Source: Anaerolineales bacterium
GTDB lineage: Bacteria; Chloroflexota; Anaerolineae; Anaerolineales; UBA4823
Direction: 5' to 3'
Assembly: GCA_016932955.1 (NCBI GenBank)
Contig: JAFGBV010000034.1
Span: 1-20,854, forward strand
Length of the DNA: 20,854 nt
Shown: in pieces, positions 1 through 7,841 of the stretch
How positions within the stretch are numbered: position 1 is the stretch's first letter
How the letters are laid out: each line of letters opens with the position of its first letter
Translations under genes and position numbers: made by a program
The notes under the pieces: generated by a model
The model's input: the letters and a program-made list of their open reading frames with translations, nothing else
Databases searched by the model: none
What the model was told of the DNA's origin: nothing

Positions 1-29
1 AACGGGCCTGTGCGATCTCCTCCTGGCAT
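1..29 (-). CDS. DUF5320-like small protein, 5' end only (runs off the left edge)
   Basis: Reading leftwards, an AAGGAGG ribosome-binding site is followed by an ATG at 29-27 and the codons for MPGGDRTGP. That opening closely resembles the conserved start of DUF5320 family proteins (MPxxDxTGPxGxGPMTGRG...), small Gly/Met-rich proteins often encoded beside ferredoxins, Mrp/NBP35-type ATPases and NifX/NifB-like iron-sulfur cofactor proteins. Only nine full codons are visible, so the family call rests on the N-terminal motif and the neighbour. The start lies 5 nt after the ferredoxin stop and its ribosome-binding site is inside the end of the ferredoxin gene, so the two are almost certainly co-transcribed and perhaps translationally coupled. 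The function of the family is not established. Confidence 0.55.
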
Positions 30-34
30 AATTC

Positions 35-550
35 TCACCTCCTTCCTTTATGATATCGATTGCCAGCGCGTCCGCCGCGATAGCGAGATTGTTTTTGCCT
101 GCCTCTGCTCTGTGTTGTCAGAATTCTTGATACGGTGGTTGACGATGTAACAGCAGCAGCCTTGGGCTGCGCGAGCCGTCGCTCCAGCGCATTAAACAGC
201 ACATCAACCAGGCGCGGTGCAACTTCGCTCCCCAGAAAAGCCAGCGCAGCTCCTGCCAGCGGCACCAGGCCACGGGCGGGTGCCACCTTTTCTGGCAGCA
301 CGGAATGCGTTGAGACCGGAACCATTTGTGTTTCAGCCGCAGGCAGCAGCACGACCGGCGTGCTCCGGGCTGGCTCAGCGATGGCAGTGATGGCCCCATT
401 TGGGCACGCCTCTATACAAGCTTCGCACTCCGTACAGCGCGATTCGTCAATCACAGCCCGTTGATCTACCAAATAGACTGCCCCGTTTGGACACACATCA
501 GTGCACACACCGCAACCGGCGCATAATTCTTGGTTAACCTTAATTTCCAT
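35..550 (-). CDS. 2x[4Fe-4S] ferredoxin-domain protein with hydrophobic/basic tail
   Basis: The protein has 171 residues. Two bacterial-type 4Fe-4S motifs lie at the N-terminus: Cys10-13-16-20 followed by Pro, and Cys39-42-45-49 followed by Pro. It should therefore carry two low-potential clusters and act as a cytoplasmic electron carrier. The C-terminal two thirds are not ferredoxin. They contain a Pro/Ala/Val-rich linker, a moderately hydrophobic helix at about residues 93-123, and a very basic Arg/Gly/Tyr-rich tail from about 149. Such tails occur in ferredoxins encoded beside DUF5320 genes. The ATG at 550 is preferred over an in-frame GTG at 556, because the TAAGGAG ribosome-binding site abuts the GTG but is ideally placed 5 nt before the ATG. 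The gene lies 53 nt downstream of the XRE-cupin regulator and 5 nt upstream of the DUF5320-like gene. Its redox partner is not visible. Confidence 0.85.
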   Translation of the reverse strand: MEIKVNQELCAGCGVCTDVCPNGAVYLVDQRAVIDESRCTECEACIEACPNGAITAIAEPARSTPVVLLPAAETQMVPVSTHSVLPEKVAPARGLVPLAGAALAFLGSEVAPRLVDVLFNALERRLAQPKAAAVTSSTTVSRILTTQSRGRQKQSRYRGGRAGNRYHKGRR

Positions 551-603
551 TTTCACTCCTTACTGCAAGATATCTCCTCGCTCTCAATAGCTGCCCCATA
601 GCA

Positions 604-1347
604 TCACGCTTCCTCATTCCGGGGCATTTCGAGAGCAAAATGCCGCTCCGTTGGGCGATCTTGCTCGTCGGTAGGGCAAAGCACCAACAATGAACGAGTT
701 GGAACCGCGCCCGTGTTTTGCAAACAGTGTGGCAGATGGGCTTCAAATAACAAGCTGTCGCCCGGCCCTAATACAAAAGTCTGATTGTCAACAGTACAGG
801 TTAATTGTCCTTCCAGGCAGAAGACAGTCTCTCGCCCAGTATGAACAATAGGATCTTCGCCACTATTGGAGTAGGGGTTAAGCGTTACCAAAAATGTTTC
901 CGCGCCGCGGCGAGACATTCCAGCGCCTAAATCTTCGAGCATTCCGTGAGCGAAAGCAATGACCGGGCGTTGGCTGGCTTTGTAGTGAGCAATCTGGCGC
1001 TTGGGAATACTTTCCTCAAAGAAAGCGGCGATAGGCATCTCCAGGGCAAAGGATAATTGCTGCAGAGTCGCTACACTGGGCGATGCTTTGCCATTCTCAA
1101 TCATGCTAAGTGTGTTGACATTGAGCCCGCTTTTTTTTGCCAGGTCGCGGATCGTCAGGCCGCACTCGGCCCGTTTCTCCCGCAACCTCTGTCCAACCTC
1201 AACGATCGGAAGGCGACTGGTATCTTGGCTTTGTCGCAGCCCATCGAGAAAGTCGCGTCGGCGCCTCCGCCGACGTTGATGCGGACAATCATATGGGTCT
1301 GCCTGTAGATCACGATTACTCACCTTACAAAATCCTTTGACAACCAT
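604..1347 (-). CDS. XRE-family transcriptional regulator with C-terminal cupin sensor domain
   Basis: The product has 247 residues. An XRE/Cro helix-turn-helix lies at about residues 50-107 (recognition region TIRDLAKKSGLNVNTLSMIE). A cupin_2 fold lies at about 151-225, with the typical HTGRETVFCLEG motif and a later PGDSLLFEAHLPH stretch that could bind metal or a small ligand. Regulators of this architecture (PuuR- or SutR-like) usually repress metabolic or redox genes and sense a small molecule through the cupin. Residues 25-31 are seven consecutive arginines, which is odd and might be untranslated leader. A GTG at 1323 with AAAGGA 9 nt upstream is a credible alternative start that keeps both domains. 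The gene precedes the ferredoxin gene by 53 nt. Its own promoter overlaps one palindrome and abuts a second, which suggests autoregulation (inference). Confidence 0.85.
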   Translation of the reverse strand: MVVKGFCKVSNRDLQADPYDCPHQRRRRRRRDFLDGLRQSQDTSRLPIVEVGQRLREKRAECGLTIRDLAKKSGLNVNTLSMIENGKASPSVATLQQLSFALEMPIAAFFEESIPKRQIAHYKASQRPVIAFAHGMLEDLGAGMSRRGAETFLVTLNPYSNSGEDPIVHTGRETVFCLEGQLTCTVDNQTFVLGPGDSLLFEAHLPHCLQNTGAVPTRSLLVLCPTDEQDRPTERHFALEMPRNEEA

Positions 1348-1366
1348 CCAGAATCGACGTTGGACA

Positions 1367-1380
1367 ACTATAATTATAGT
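1367..1380. promoter_or_regulatory. Palindromic operator O1 overlapping the -10 of the XRE-cupin gene
   Basis: ACTATAATTATAGT is a perfect 14-bp palindrome containing the -10 hexamer. Its core is shared with the longer palindrome 43 bp away (centre to centre), where AACTATAGTTATAGTT replaces AACTATAATTATAGTA. A repressor bound here would block RNA polymerase. The XRE-cupin protein is the obvious candidate, but binding is inferred. Confidence 0.6.
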
Positions 1381-1401
1381 ACAAAACTAAATTAAATGCA
1401 A
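1373..1401 (-). promoter_or_regulatory. Promoter of the XRE-cupin regulator gene
   Basis: On the minus strand TTGCAT (1401-1396) is separated by exactly 17 bp from a consensus TATAAT (1378-1373). Transcription would start near 1366, leaving about 20 nt of leader to the ATG at 1347, or about 43 nt to the GTG at 1323. The -10 lies inside one palindrome, and the -35 shares its first base with another. Confidence 0.6.
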
Positions 1402-1432
1402 TGATTACAACTATAGTTATAGTTGTAATCAT
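1401..1432. promoter_or_regulatory. 32-bp palindromic operator O2 upstream of the XRE-cupin promoter
   Basis: The two arms, ATGATTACAACTATA (1401-1415) and TATAGTTGTAATCAT (1418-1432), are perfect 15-bp reverse complements around a 2-bp centre. The site abuts the -35 element and shares its core with O1. It is AT-rich and has no T-run, so it reads as a protein-binding site rather than a terminator. Confidence 0.65.
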
Positions 1433-1483
1433 GATTCTTGAGCCGCTAAACATTATGCATGCAGGGGTTTTAGCATCCGTTGA

Positions 1484-3484
1484 TCAGACCCCCGTCACCA
1501 CAGCAATCCCATAAGGCGCCAGGCCGAACTCATTGCCAATCGCCCGCCCTTGCAAATGCTCCTGGGCGCGCCAGGGGAGTTGTATCCATTGCTCGGTTCG
1601 GGTATGGTTGATCAGGATGAAAATCTCTCCCCCCTTCTCGTCCACCCGCCTGCATGCCTCAACGCCTGCCGGAATCTCTAGTACAGGCCGCACACCTGCC
1701 TCCGTGGCAATTTGCTGGAGCAGGGATTGTTGATTGGCATCGTCCAGATAAGCCCCAACGAAGGTCACGCATCCTTTCCCATAATTGCGGCGAGTGATCG
1801 CCGGCTGCCCATCTAGCCAACCGTTGCTCGTTCCATAAGTTGCCAGGATTTGCGTCCCTTCCCGATCCACCACCTTCAGCCTTTCCGCCCACAGCCGGGA
1901 TTCGCCCTTCCAGCCTGCCCCCTCCACCGGCACAGGTGTCAATAGGGCATAATACTCATCTACAACGGCACCCGTCAGCTCAGCCAGGCCGCCAGGTTGG
2001 TAGGAGGGCAGCAGCGCATTGTATTCATCTTTCATCCCGCTACGCAGGGTCAGCACCAGGTGTCCGCCATTCTGCACAAAGGCCTTCAACTGCGCCACCC
2101 GCTGGTCATTGAGGATCAACAAAGCTGGCGCGATCACCATCTTATAGCCCTCCAGGGATACATCTGCAGAGAGGATATCGACGGGTATATTTTGCCCAGC
2201 CAGCGGGTGATAATAGTGCCGCAGGTGCGCCACATAATCGAAATCTTTGTGATGAGGCTGCCCCAGGATTGACCAGCGACTGTCGTAACAATTCAAGATC
2301 GCTACATCAGCCAGCAGCTTGGTCCTTGCAAGCAAGGATGAAACAGATGAGAAATCCCCCGCAAGCTCTTGGGCCTCGGCATAGAAAGGCCGTGGCTGCC
2401 CCGCCTGGTTTAGCAGCGTGCCATGATACTGCTCCTGACCGTTCAGAGGCGCGCGCCATTGCCAGTACAGCACCGCATCTGCGCCATGACCCACCGCGTG
2501 CCAGGCCATCGTGCGCGCTTCGCCTTTGTTCAGCACACTATTCACCGGCTTCCAGTTGACATTGCCGGGCTGGGTTTCCATTAGCCAGAAATTCTGGCGC
2601 TTGTAACCGCGCACCAGGTCGTGTGCTGCCCCCCAGGTCTGGTAATCAAAATTCCCCATGCCCACATACCAATCCCACGAAACCATATCCAGATCTTCTG
2701 TCATCTTATAATGGTCATAGCCATCATGCCAATCCATGAAGTTGTGCGTAATCCACACACCCTGGCGCAGGCGCGGTCGCAGTTCGTCAATCTGCAGCCG
2801 TTGAAAGCGCCGGTAGCTTTGGGTCACAAAATGTCTGAACTCCAGCATCAAACCAGGGTTGTGCAGGCCGATCGGCAGTGGGATCTGCTCCCAATCGTCG
2901 TAAGTCTGGCTCCAATAGGCAGTTGTCCAGCGGCGGTTTAGCTCATCGATTGTCCCATAGCGCTGCGCTAAATAATCATGGAAAAGCGCCTGGCAGCGTG
3001 GGCAGTAACAGTAGCGATTGTATTCATTGTCGAGCTGCCAGCCGATCACATGCGGGTTTGCGCCGAACCTTTCGGCCAGCTTTCGCACCAACCGGCGCAT
3101 CGCCTCGTGGAAGTCTGGCGAATTGACGCAATAATGGCAGCGCTTGCCAATCTGCGCCCGGCGTCCATTTTCATCCACCGCCAGCATGTCCGGGAATTGT
3201 CCCACCAGCCAGGCCGGTGGCCCTGCCGTAGGCGTGGAGAGCACACTTTCGATCCCTGCTGCAGCCATTTGGTCAACAGCCCGCTCCAGCCAGTCAAAGG
3301 CGTATTCCCCTGCGTCTGGCTCGAAAGTTGACCAGGCGAATTCGCCCATCCGCACAACGTTGAACCCAGCCGCCGCCATCAGGCGGATATCTTCCTTCCA
3401 GGTGTCCTCAGGCCACTGCTCAGGATAGTAAGCAGAACCAATATAGATTTTCGAGGATGCCTTGCTTGCGGTTTTGGTGTCCAT
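1484..3484 (-). CDS. GH42 beta-galactosidase (GanA-like)
   Basis: This 666-residue protein has the full GH42 layout: an N-terminal TIM barrel (about 13-390), a trimerisation/glutamine-amidotransferase-like domain (about 400-600) and a small C-terminal beta domain. The acid/base is Glu154 in QLDNEYN and the nucleophile is Glu303 in WLMETQPG. Cys116, Cys159, Cys161 and Cys164 match the zinc-site spacing known from Thermus A4 beta-galactosidase. There is no signal peptide, so it should act in the cytoplasm, releasing galactose from imported beta-galacto-oligosaccharides. It is the last gene of the transporter/GH53 operon, starting 27 nt after the GH53 stop, with AAGAAGAG 8 nt before the ATG. GanA of Bacillus has the same operon position. 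Activity on lactose or arabino-oligosaccharides cannot be excluded. No convincing terminator follows. Confidence 0.95.
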   Translation of the reverse strand: MDTKTASKASSKIYIGSAYYPEQWPEDTWKEDIRLMAAAGFNVVRMGEFAWSTFEPDAGEYAFDWLERAVDQMAAAGIESVLSTPTAGPPAWLVGQFPDMLAVDENGRRAQIGKRCHYCVNSPDFHEAMRRLVRKLAERFGANPHVIGWQLDNEYNRYCYCPRCQALFHDYLAQRYGTIDELNRRWTTAYWSQTYDDWEQIPLPIGLHNPGLMLEFRHFVTQSYRRFQRLQIDELRPRLRQGVWITHNFMDWHDGYDHYKMTEDLDMVSWDWYVGMGNFDYQTWGAAHDLVRGYKRQNFWLMETQPGNVNWKPVNSVLNKGEARTMAWHAVGHGADAVLYWQWRAPLNGQEQYHGTLLNQAGQPRPFYAEAQELAGDFSSVSSLLARTKLLADVAILNCYDSRWSILGQPHHKDFDYVAHLRHYYHPLAGQNIPVDILSADVSLEGYKMVIAPALLILNDQRVAQLKAFVQNGGHLVLTLRSGMKDEYNALLPSYQPGGLAELTGAVVDEYYALLTPVPVEGAGWKGESRLWAERLKVVDREGTQILATYGTSNGWLDGQPAITRRNYGKGCVTFVGAYLDDANQQSLLQQIATEAGVRPVLEIPAGVEACRRVDEKGGEIFILINHTRTEQWIQLPWRAQEHLQGRAIGNEFGLAPYGIAVVTGV

Positions 3485-3511
3485 GCTCGATACTCTTCTT
3501 TATGAAAATCA

Positions 3512-5224
3512 CTATGGATTCAAGAATTCTACCAGTGCTGGTAACGCACGGTCGTCAAAATCAAACAGCGCTTGATTCTCCCAGGCATTCCCCGATTGGG
3601 GGTCTGTGGAATCCCAGCCATTTCCAGCCACAGCCGTCCAGGTTGCATCCCAGTAAAATATACCCAGGCCGCGACCATCCGGCACTGCACGCACAACCGC
3701 CATGATATCCCGTAGCATGGCGCGCTGGCCTTCCGGCGTCAACGGATAACCGGAGATCGCCATCTCGCGGCTGACAATATTGGAGAGAAAGTCATCTTCC
3801 TGGTCGGTAAATGCATACGCTGTTTCTACTACAATGACATCCCTTTCGTAACGAGCGGAAATATCATTCAGATTGTACTGCAATTGTGGCAGGCTTCCAT
3901 GCCAGAAGGGGTAGTAAGAGATACCAATCACATCAAAAGGAACATTCCTGCGCGTGATATTGTCGAACCACCAGCGCGCCAGGTCATTATCCCCGCCCTC
4001 TGCAATATGCAGCATCACCAGCGTCGAGCTACTGCTGTCTTTTACCGCCTGGTATCCTACAGTCAGCAAGGCAGCCAGGTTATCAAAGTGGTTATAATCT
4101 CCGTCCGGCCATAACATTCCCGCGTTGATCTCATTCCCCACCTGAACCATGTCGGGGGGTGTTCCCTGGGCAACCAGGCTGCTGCAAACATCATACGTGT
4201 GATCATACACGGCTTGTGTGAGCTGTTCGAAATCGTAATCCTCCCAGGCGGCAGGTTTGTATTGCTTGCCAGGGTCAGCCCAATTGTCTGAATAGTGAAA
4301 GTCTACTAATAATTGAATACCCTGCTCTTTCAGCCTGAAGGCCATGGCTAACAATTCTTCTTTACCATGATACCCATCGATGGGATCCACCCAAACCCGC
4401 AGGCGGGCGTAATTCATCCCATAATCTTTGAGGATCTGCAAGGCGTCAGCCTCGGTCCCGTCGCTGTACCTGTAAACCCCTCCCAGGTCTTCGGATTTGG
4501 TTAAGCTTGATATATCTGCTCCTAAAATGGAAAGCACAGCCTGCCCGGGAGCCAGTTCAACATCGTCAAAGCTAGCCCAGGTATCCGGATTGCCGTCCGA
4601 ATACAACCGGATGGTACACTGTCCATCGGTTACCTGGTTCGAGACCACAAGCTGGAGCCATCGGTAGCCTGGCGTGGTGGGAGGCGCATACACCCGCTGT
4701 TCCACGTTCCCGCATTGGAGCGCAAGATAAACCTCATTTTGCCCACCGCTGGAGCGCACCCAGGCACGCAGCGTGTACCACCCATTTGCCAGCCCGCTGA
4801 TGGTTTGCCATGTTTCCACCTGGTAAGCATTCTCGCCTTGGTGTGTCAGGCGGAAATCGCCTGAATGGCCTCGATCTTCGATCAGAATGGCTTCTGTCGC
4901 ACCGCTGTGATTCCACCCAGCAGGCGTTCCGCCCGTTCCTTGCTCCTCGAATCCGGGGTTGATCAAGCGGACCGGTTCTGAATTCTGGGCTGGGGTGGCG
5001 CTGAGCGGGATATCTGTGGCGGTAGGTTCTATATTTTCGGGAATCGTCATAGGGCTGGTCGTCAAAATTGGATTGGTTAGCGTTGAGACTGGCAAAGTCT
5101 CACCATGGGCAGGCTCAGCCTGGGGACTTGTCGGAGTGCACCCGGCAAGGATACTCAATATCACCAGGACAACCAATGGGGCAGCCCAGGGCTGCATTTT
5201 CTTGGAAACCATCGCCAAGGCCAT
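3512..5224 (-). CDS. Secreted GH53 endo-beta-1,4-galactanase lipoprotein with a carbohydrate-binding module (GanB-like)
   Basis: This protein has 570 residues. A lipoprotein signal (hydrophobic residues 14-27, lipobox LAGC with Cys29) indicates export and membrane tethering. A Thr/Pro/Ser-rich linker (30-82) leads to a jelly-roll module at about 86-226 (NPGFEE...GTPAGW...), which resembles the CBM4/9 and CBM61 style; CBM61 accompanies GH53 in Thermotoga. The GH53 catalytic barrel spans about 232-570, with acid/base Glu365 in VQVGNEINAG and nucleophile Glu467 in VVVETAY. It should cut beta-1,4-galactan side chains of pectin outside the cell. It begins 12 nt after the MalG-type gene and precedes the GH42 gene. 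The ATG at 5212 (MVSKKM...) is an alternative start, with AAGGA 11 nt upstream. The CBM family number is uncertain. Confidence 0.93.
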   Translation of the reverse strand: MALAMVSKKMQPWAAPLVVLVILSILAGCTPTSPQAEPAHGETLPVSTLTNPILTTSPMTIPENIEPTATDIPLSATPAQNSEPVRLINPGFEEQGTGGTPAGWNHSGATEAILIEDRGHSGDFRLTHQGENAYQVETWQTISGLANGWYTLRAWVRSSGGQNEVYLALQCGNVEQRVYAPPTTPGYRWLQLVVSNQVTDGQCTIRLYSDGNPDTWASFDDVELAPGQAVLSILGADISSLTKSEDLGGVYRYSDGTEADALQILKDYGMNYARLRVWVDPIDGYHGKEELLAMAFRLKEQGIQLLVDFHYSDNWADPGKQYKPAAWEDYDFEQLTQAVYDHTYDVCSSLVAQGTPPDMVQVGNEINAGMLWPDGDYNHFDNLAALLTVGYQAVKDSSSSTLVMLHIAEGGDNDLARWWFDNITRRNVPFDVIGISYYPFWHGSLPQLQYNLNDISARYERDVIVVETAYAFTDQEDDFLSNIVSREMAISGYPLTPEGQRAMLRDIMAVVRAVPDGRGLGIFYWDATWTAVAGNGWDSTDPQSGNAWENQALFDFDDRALPALVEFLNP

Positions 5225-5236
5225 CCTTGTTTTTCG

Positions 5237-6130
5237 CTAGCCTTTCACCGCACCCTGTGTCAGACCGCCGACAATCTGGTCTTGTAGGGCCAGGTAAATG
5301 ATCATGATCGGCAGGGCACCCATCAACGCACCGGCGGCAAACACACCCCAGCGCTGGTCAAATTGCGCCCCTGAAAAGATCTGCAAACCCACCATCAGGG
5401 TGTATTGCTCATTACTTCTCAGCAGCACGCGCGCCAGTACAAACTCGCCATAGGTGCCAATATAGTTCAGGATGGCTACAACGATCAAAATCGGACGCAA
5501 TAACGGGAAGATCAACTTGGTGAAGATCTGCCAGTCAGAGGCGCCTTCCACCATCGCCGACTCGTCAATCTCGCGCGGAATGGTATCCAGGAAGCCCTTC
5601 ATCAGCCAGATATTGACCCCCATCGCTCCACCCAGGTACACCAGAATCAGGCTGGTGTGGTTGTCCAGCCCAATGAAGGGCAGCACATCGCCAATCTGCG
5701 AGATCATCAGGAAGGTAGCCACCAAAGCCAGCAGGCTGGGAAAAACCTGGAGCAAGAAAAGCACTTTGAGCATCGTCTGGCGGCCGCGGAAGCGGAAACG
5801 CGAGAAGGCGTAAGCCGCAATGGTGGTAATTGCCAGCGAGAGCAGCGATGTGATCGTGGCGATCTTGATCGAGTTCCCAAACCACGACCAAAAGGGGAAC
5901 TGGTCTAAAGTCAGCAGAGTTTCGTAGTTCCCAAAGCCGAAATTCTTTGGGATCAGCGTCTGGGTAGCCATAGAGCCGGTTGGGTTCAACGAAGCAGAGA
6001 TAACCCACAGGATGGGGAATATGGAGAATACGATCAGGAACACCGCAACCACAAGGCGCACCGCGATGCCGAATTGACGCTGTAACGAGGCCGAAGAACG
6101 CATTCGTTGGAGAACGGTCACGTTAGACAT
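5237..6130 (-). CDS. Sugar ABC transporter permease, MalG/GanQ type
   Basis: This 297-residue inner-membrane protein has about six hydrophobic segments. The EAA loop at about 187-212 (EIDESAMVEGASDWQIF...PLLRP) contacts the ATPase subunit in MalG-family permeases. An ATG at 6130 is chosen over the in-frame GTG at 6136: the GGAGG ribosome-binding site lies only 3 nt before the GTG but 9 nt before the ATG. It overlaps the end of the MalF-type gene by 8 bp, so the two permease subunits are translationally linked. With the binding protein and MalF homologue it should import galacto-oligosaccharides released by the GH53 enzyme. That substrate is inferred from context, since maltodextrin permeases look alike. 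Confidence 0.92.
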   Translation of the reverse strand: MSNVTVLQRMRSSASLQRQFGIAVRLVVAVFLIVFSIFPILWVISASLNPTGSMATQTLIPKNFGFGNYETLLTLDQFPFWSWFGNSIKIATITSLLSLAITTIAAYAFSRFRFRGRQTMLKVLFLLQVFPSLLALVATFLMISQIGDVLPFIGLDNHTSLILVYLGGAMGVNIWLMKGFLDTIPREIDESAMVEGASDWQIFTKLIFPLLRPILIVVAILNYIGTYGEFVLARVLLRSNEQYTLMVGLQIFSGAQFDQRWGVFAAGALMGALPIMIIYLALQDQIVGGLTQGAVKG

Positions 6131-7682
6131 TTTCACTCACCTCCTCCCACATGCGGGTATAGCGGAACTGGAAGAGGGTGATCGCGCCAACGATGAAGAA
6201 GATGATGATCGTGATCGCCGCCGCGAAACCGTAGTTGATGCCGGTGCTGCCTGAGAAAGCCAGGTTATATACATAACTGATCAAGATATCGGTGTACCCA
6301 GCAGGGGTAGGCGTACCCGGAATCGGTGGGCCGCCTCCATTAAACAAGTAGATCAGGTTGAAGTTGTTGAAATTAAAGGTGAACGAAGCGATCAACAGCG
6401 GCCCTACCGCCACCAGCAGCAAGGGCAAGGTGATGCTCTTAAATTTCTGCCAGGGGCTGGCCCCATCCACAATCGCCGCTTCGTAGATATCCTGGGGAAT
6501 GGATTGCAAGGCACCGCTGCAGATCAACATAAAGTACGGGTAGCTCAGCCAAAGGTTGACGAGCAGGATAGCAATTTTTGCCCACCACTGGTCGGTGAAC
6601 CAGGGCGGAGACCAGCCAAACCAGTCTTCCATCGTGCGCGAGATCACCCCCAGCTCAGGGTTCATCATCCCGCGCCAAACCAGAATGGTGATCAGGGCAG
6701 GCACCGTGTAGGGGATAATCAGCAAGGAACGGATCAGCTTCTTGAGGGGAAAATTAGGATCATTGAACAGCACGGCGATTGCCAAACCCAGTGAAAAATT
6801 CAACAGCAAACTGAGGAAGGCAAAAGCAAAGTTCCAGGAGACCAACTGCACCAGTGGGCCGCGCAAGGCCGGGCTGATGAAGAAATCCCGGAAGTTGGTC
6901 CACTGGATCGATTCAATGAAACCCGGTCGCAGCGCCTCACCAGACGATGAGGTGAATAGTCCGCGCAAGTTCTTATACACAGCCCCTGTCTCCTGGTCGA
7001 TTAACGCATCCTGTTCCGAGTCATACACATACAGGGGCAGTAATTCTGCCGCTTCGGTCGGGGAGCGCACCTGGATGGTGTTTCCCGCCTCGCCAAATTG
7101 GATACCGGTGATCGTTTTATCCGTAGCCGCCAAGAACGGATTCAAGCGCTCATAGCCTTCGATCGCTAACGGAACCCCTTTACCATCGAGTTCCCCGACC
7201 CCCATCTCACCCGGCTCAGGCTGAACCAGCGGCTCTCCAACCTTGGCCAGGTATCCAATCCCCTCCGCATCGATGAGCCACAGGGCGTAATCCCCCTCCG
7301 GAGATTTAAACGCCGTCCAGGAATATGCCTTCCCCGTTTCAGGGAGATACTTCTTGTTCAACAACTGGTCAATGGCTTGTTGCTTGGTGACCAGGTGCCC
7401 CTCTCCATAATTGGTAAAAGCAACCCAGATGGTAAAGGCCATCGGATAGATGGTGAACATCGCCATCAAGACCAGCCCTACCGACATCCAGCGTAGCGGG
7501 TATGCCTGCTTGCGGATAAATATTACATTGAGGAATATAGCAATGATGACCACCGCGGCCACGAATGGATAGTAACCCAATGCCGCCAGTTTATTGCTGA
7601 ACCAAAGAGCTGCGACATCCAGAACGATCAGTGCCACATATTTCATGATACGAGGCAAGATCGGTGTGGAAGAGGAAGCCAT
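6123..7682 (-). CDS. Sugar ABC transporter permease, MalF/GanP type, with a P2-like periplasmic insertion
   Basis: The protein has 519 residues. Three N-terminal hydrophobic segments (about 13-90) precede a hydrophilic stretch of roughly 180 residues (about 91-274), followed by the transporter core with the EAA loop at about 400-420 (IYEAAIVDGASPWQKF...LP). Order and size resemble E. coli MalF, whose P2 loop contacts the binding protein. Many MalF homologues in other bacteria lack such a loop. The ATG at 7682 is chosen because GGAGGTGA lies just upstream; an in-frame ATG at 7742 has no ribosome-binding site and would be translated through a long hairpin. The partner is the downstream MalG-type permease (8-bp overlap). 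No ATPase gene is nearby, so a shared MsmX/UgpC-type ATPase encoded elsewhere is likely. Confidence 0.92.
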   Translation of the reverse strand: MASSSTPILPRIMKYVALIVLDVAALWFSNKLAALGYYPFVAAVVIIAIFLNVIFIRKQAYPLRWMSVGLVLMAMFTIYPMAFTIWVAFTNYGEGHLVTKQQAIDQLLNKKYLPETGKAYSWTAFKSPEGDYALWLIDAEGIGYLAKVGEPLVQPEPGEMGVGELDGKGVPLAIEGYERLNPFLAATDKTITGIQFGEAGNTIQVRSPTEAAELLPLYVYDSEQDALIDQETGAVYKNLRGLFTSSSGEALRPGFIESIQWTNFRDFFISPALRGPLVQLVSWNFAFAFLSLLLNFSLGLAIAVLFNDPNFPLKKLIRSLLIIPYTVPALITILVWRGMMNPELGVISRTMEDWFGWSPPWFTDQWWAKIAILLVNLWLSYPYFMLICSGALQSIPQDIYEAAIVDGASPWQKFKSITLPLLLVAVGPLLIASFTFNFNNFNLIYLFNGGGPPIPGTPTPAGYTDILISYVYNLAFSGSTGINYGFAAAITIIIFFIVGAITLFQFRYTRMWEEVSENV

Positions 7683-7730
7683 GCTTTCACCTCCGCGTGA
7701 TTGAATTGTGAGGGCTGCCATAGAGATAAA

Positions 7731-7776
7731 CTTGGGGAGCAATGACCCTCAGATAGGATGGGCATTACTCCCCAAG
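7731..7776 (-). other. Large intercistronic hairpin just upstream of the MalF-type gene
   Basis: CTTGGGGAG (7731-7739) and CTCCCCAAG (7768-7776) are perfect inverted repeats. The stem can continue inwards through AATG/CATT and CCC/GGG with small interruptions. In the transcribed (minus) orientation it is followed by TTTATCT, which gives it a weak-terminator look. It may attenuate transcription into the permeases or protect upstream mRNA. Confidence 0.55.
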
Positions 7777-7790
7777 TATACTCTGAAGGG

Positions 7791-7827
7791 GCAGGGCTGC
7801 TCCGAGTATCTTATTGAACAGCCCTGC
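7791..7827 (-). other. Stem-loop directly after the binding-protein gene
   Basis: GCAGGGCTG (7791-7799) pairs with CAGCCCTGC (7819-7827), a 9-bp perfect stem with a 19-nt loop, beginning 14 nt after the binding-protein stop. There is no T-run, so an mRNA-stabilising structure that favours the abundant binding protein is more likely than termination. Confidence 0.55.
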
Positions 7828-7841
7828 TCAGAAACAGTTGG

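Noticed and set aside
1441..1483. Terminator after the GH42 gene (GCTAAA / TTTAGC)
   Set aside because: Only a 6-bp AT-rich stem with an 18-nt loop and no T-run; termination there is not supported.
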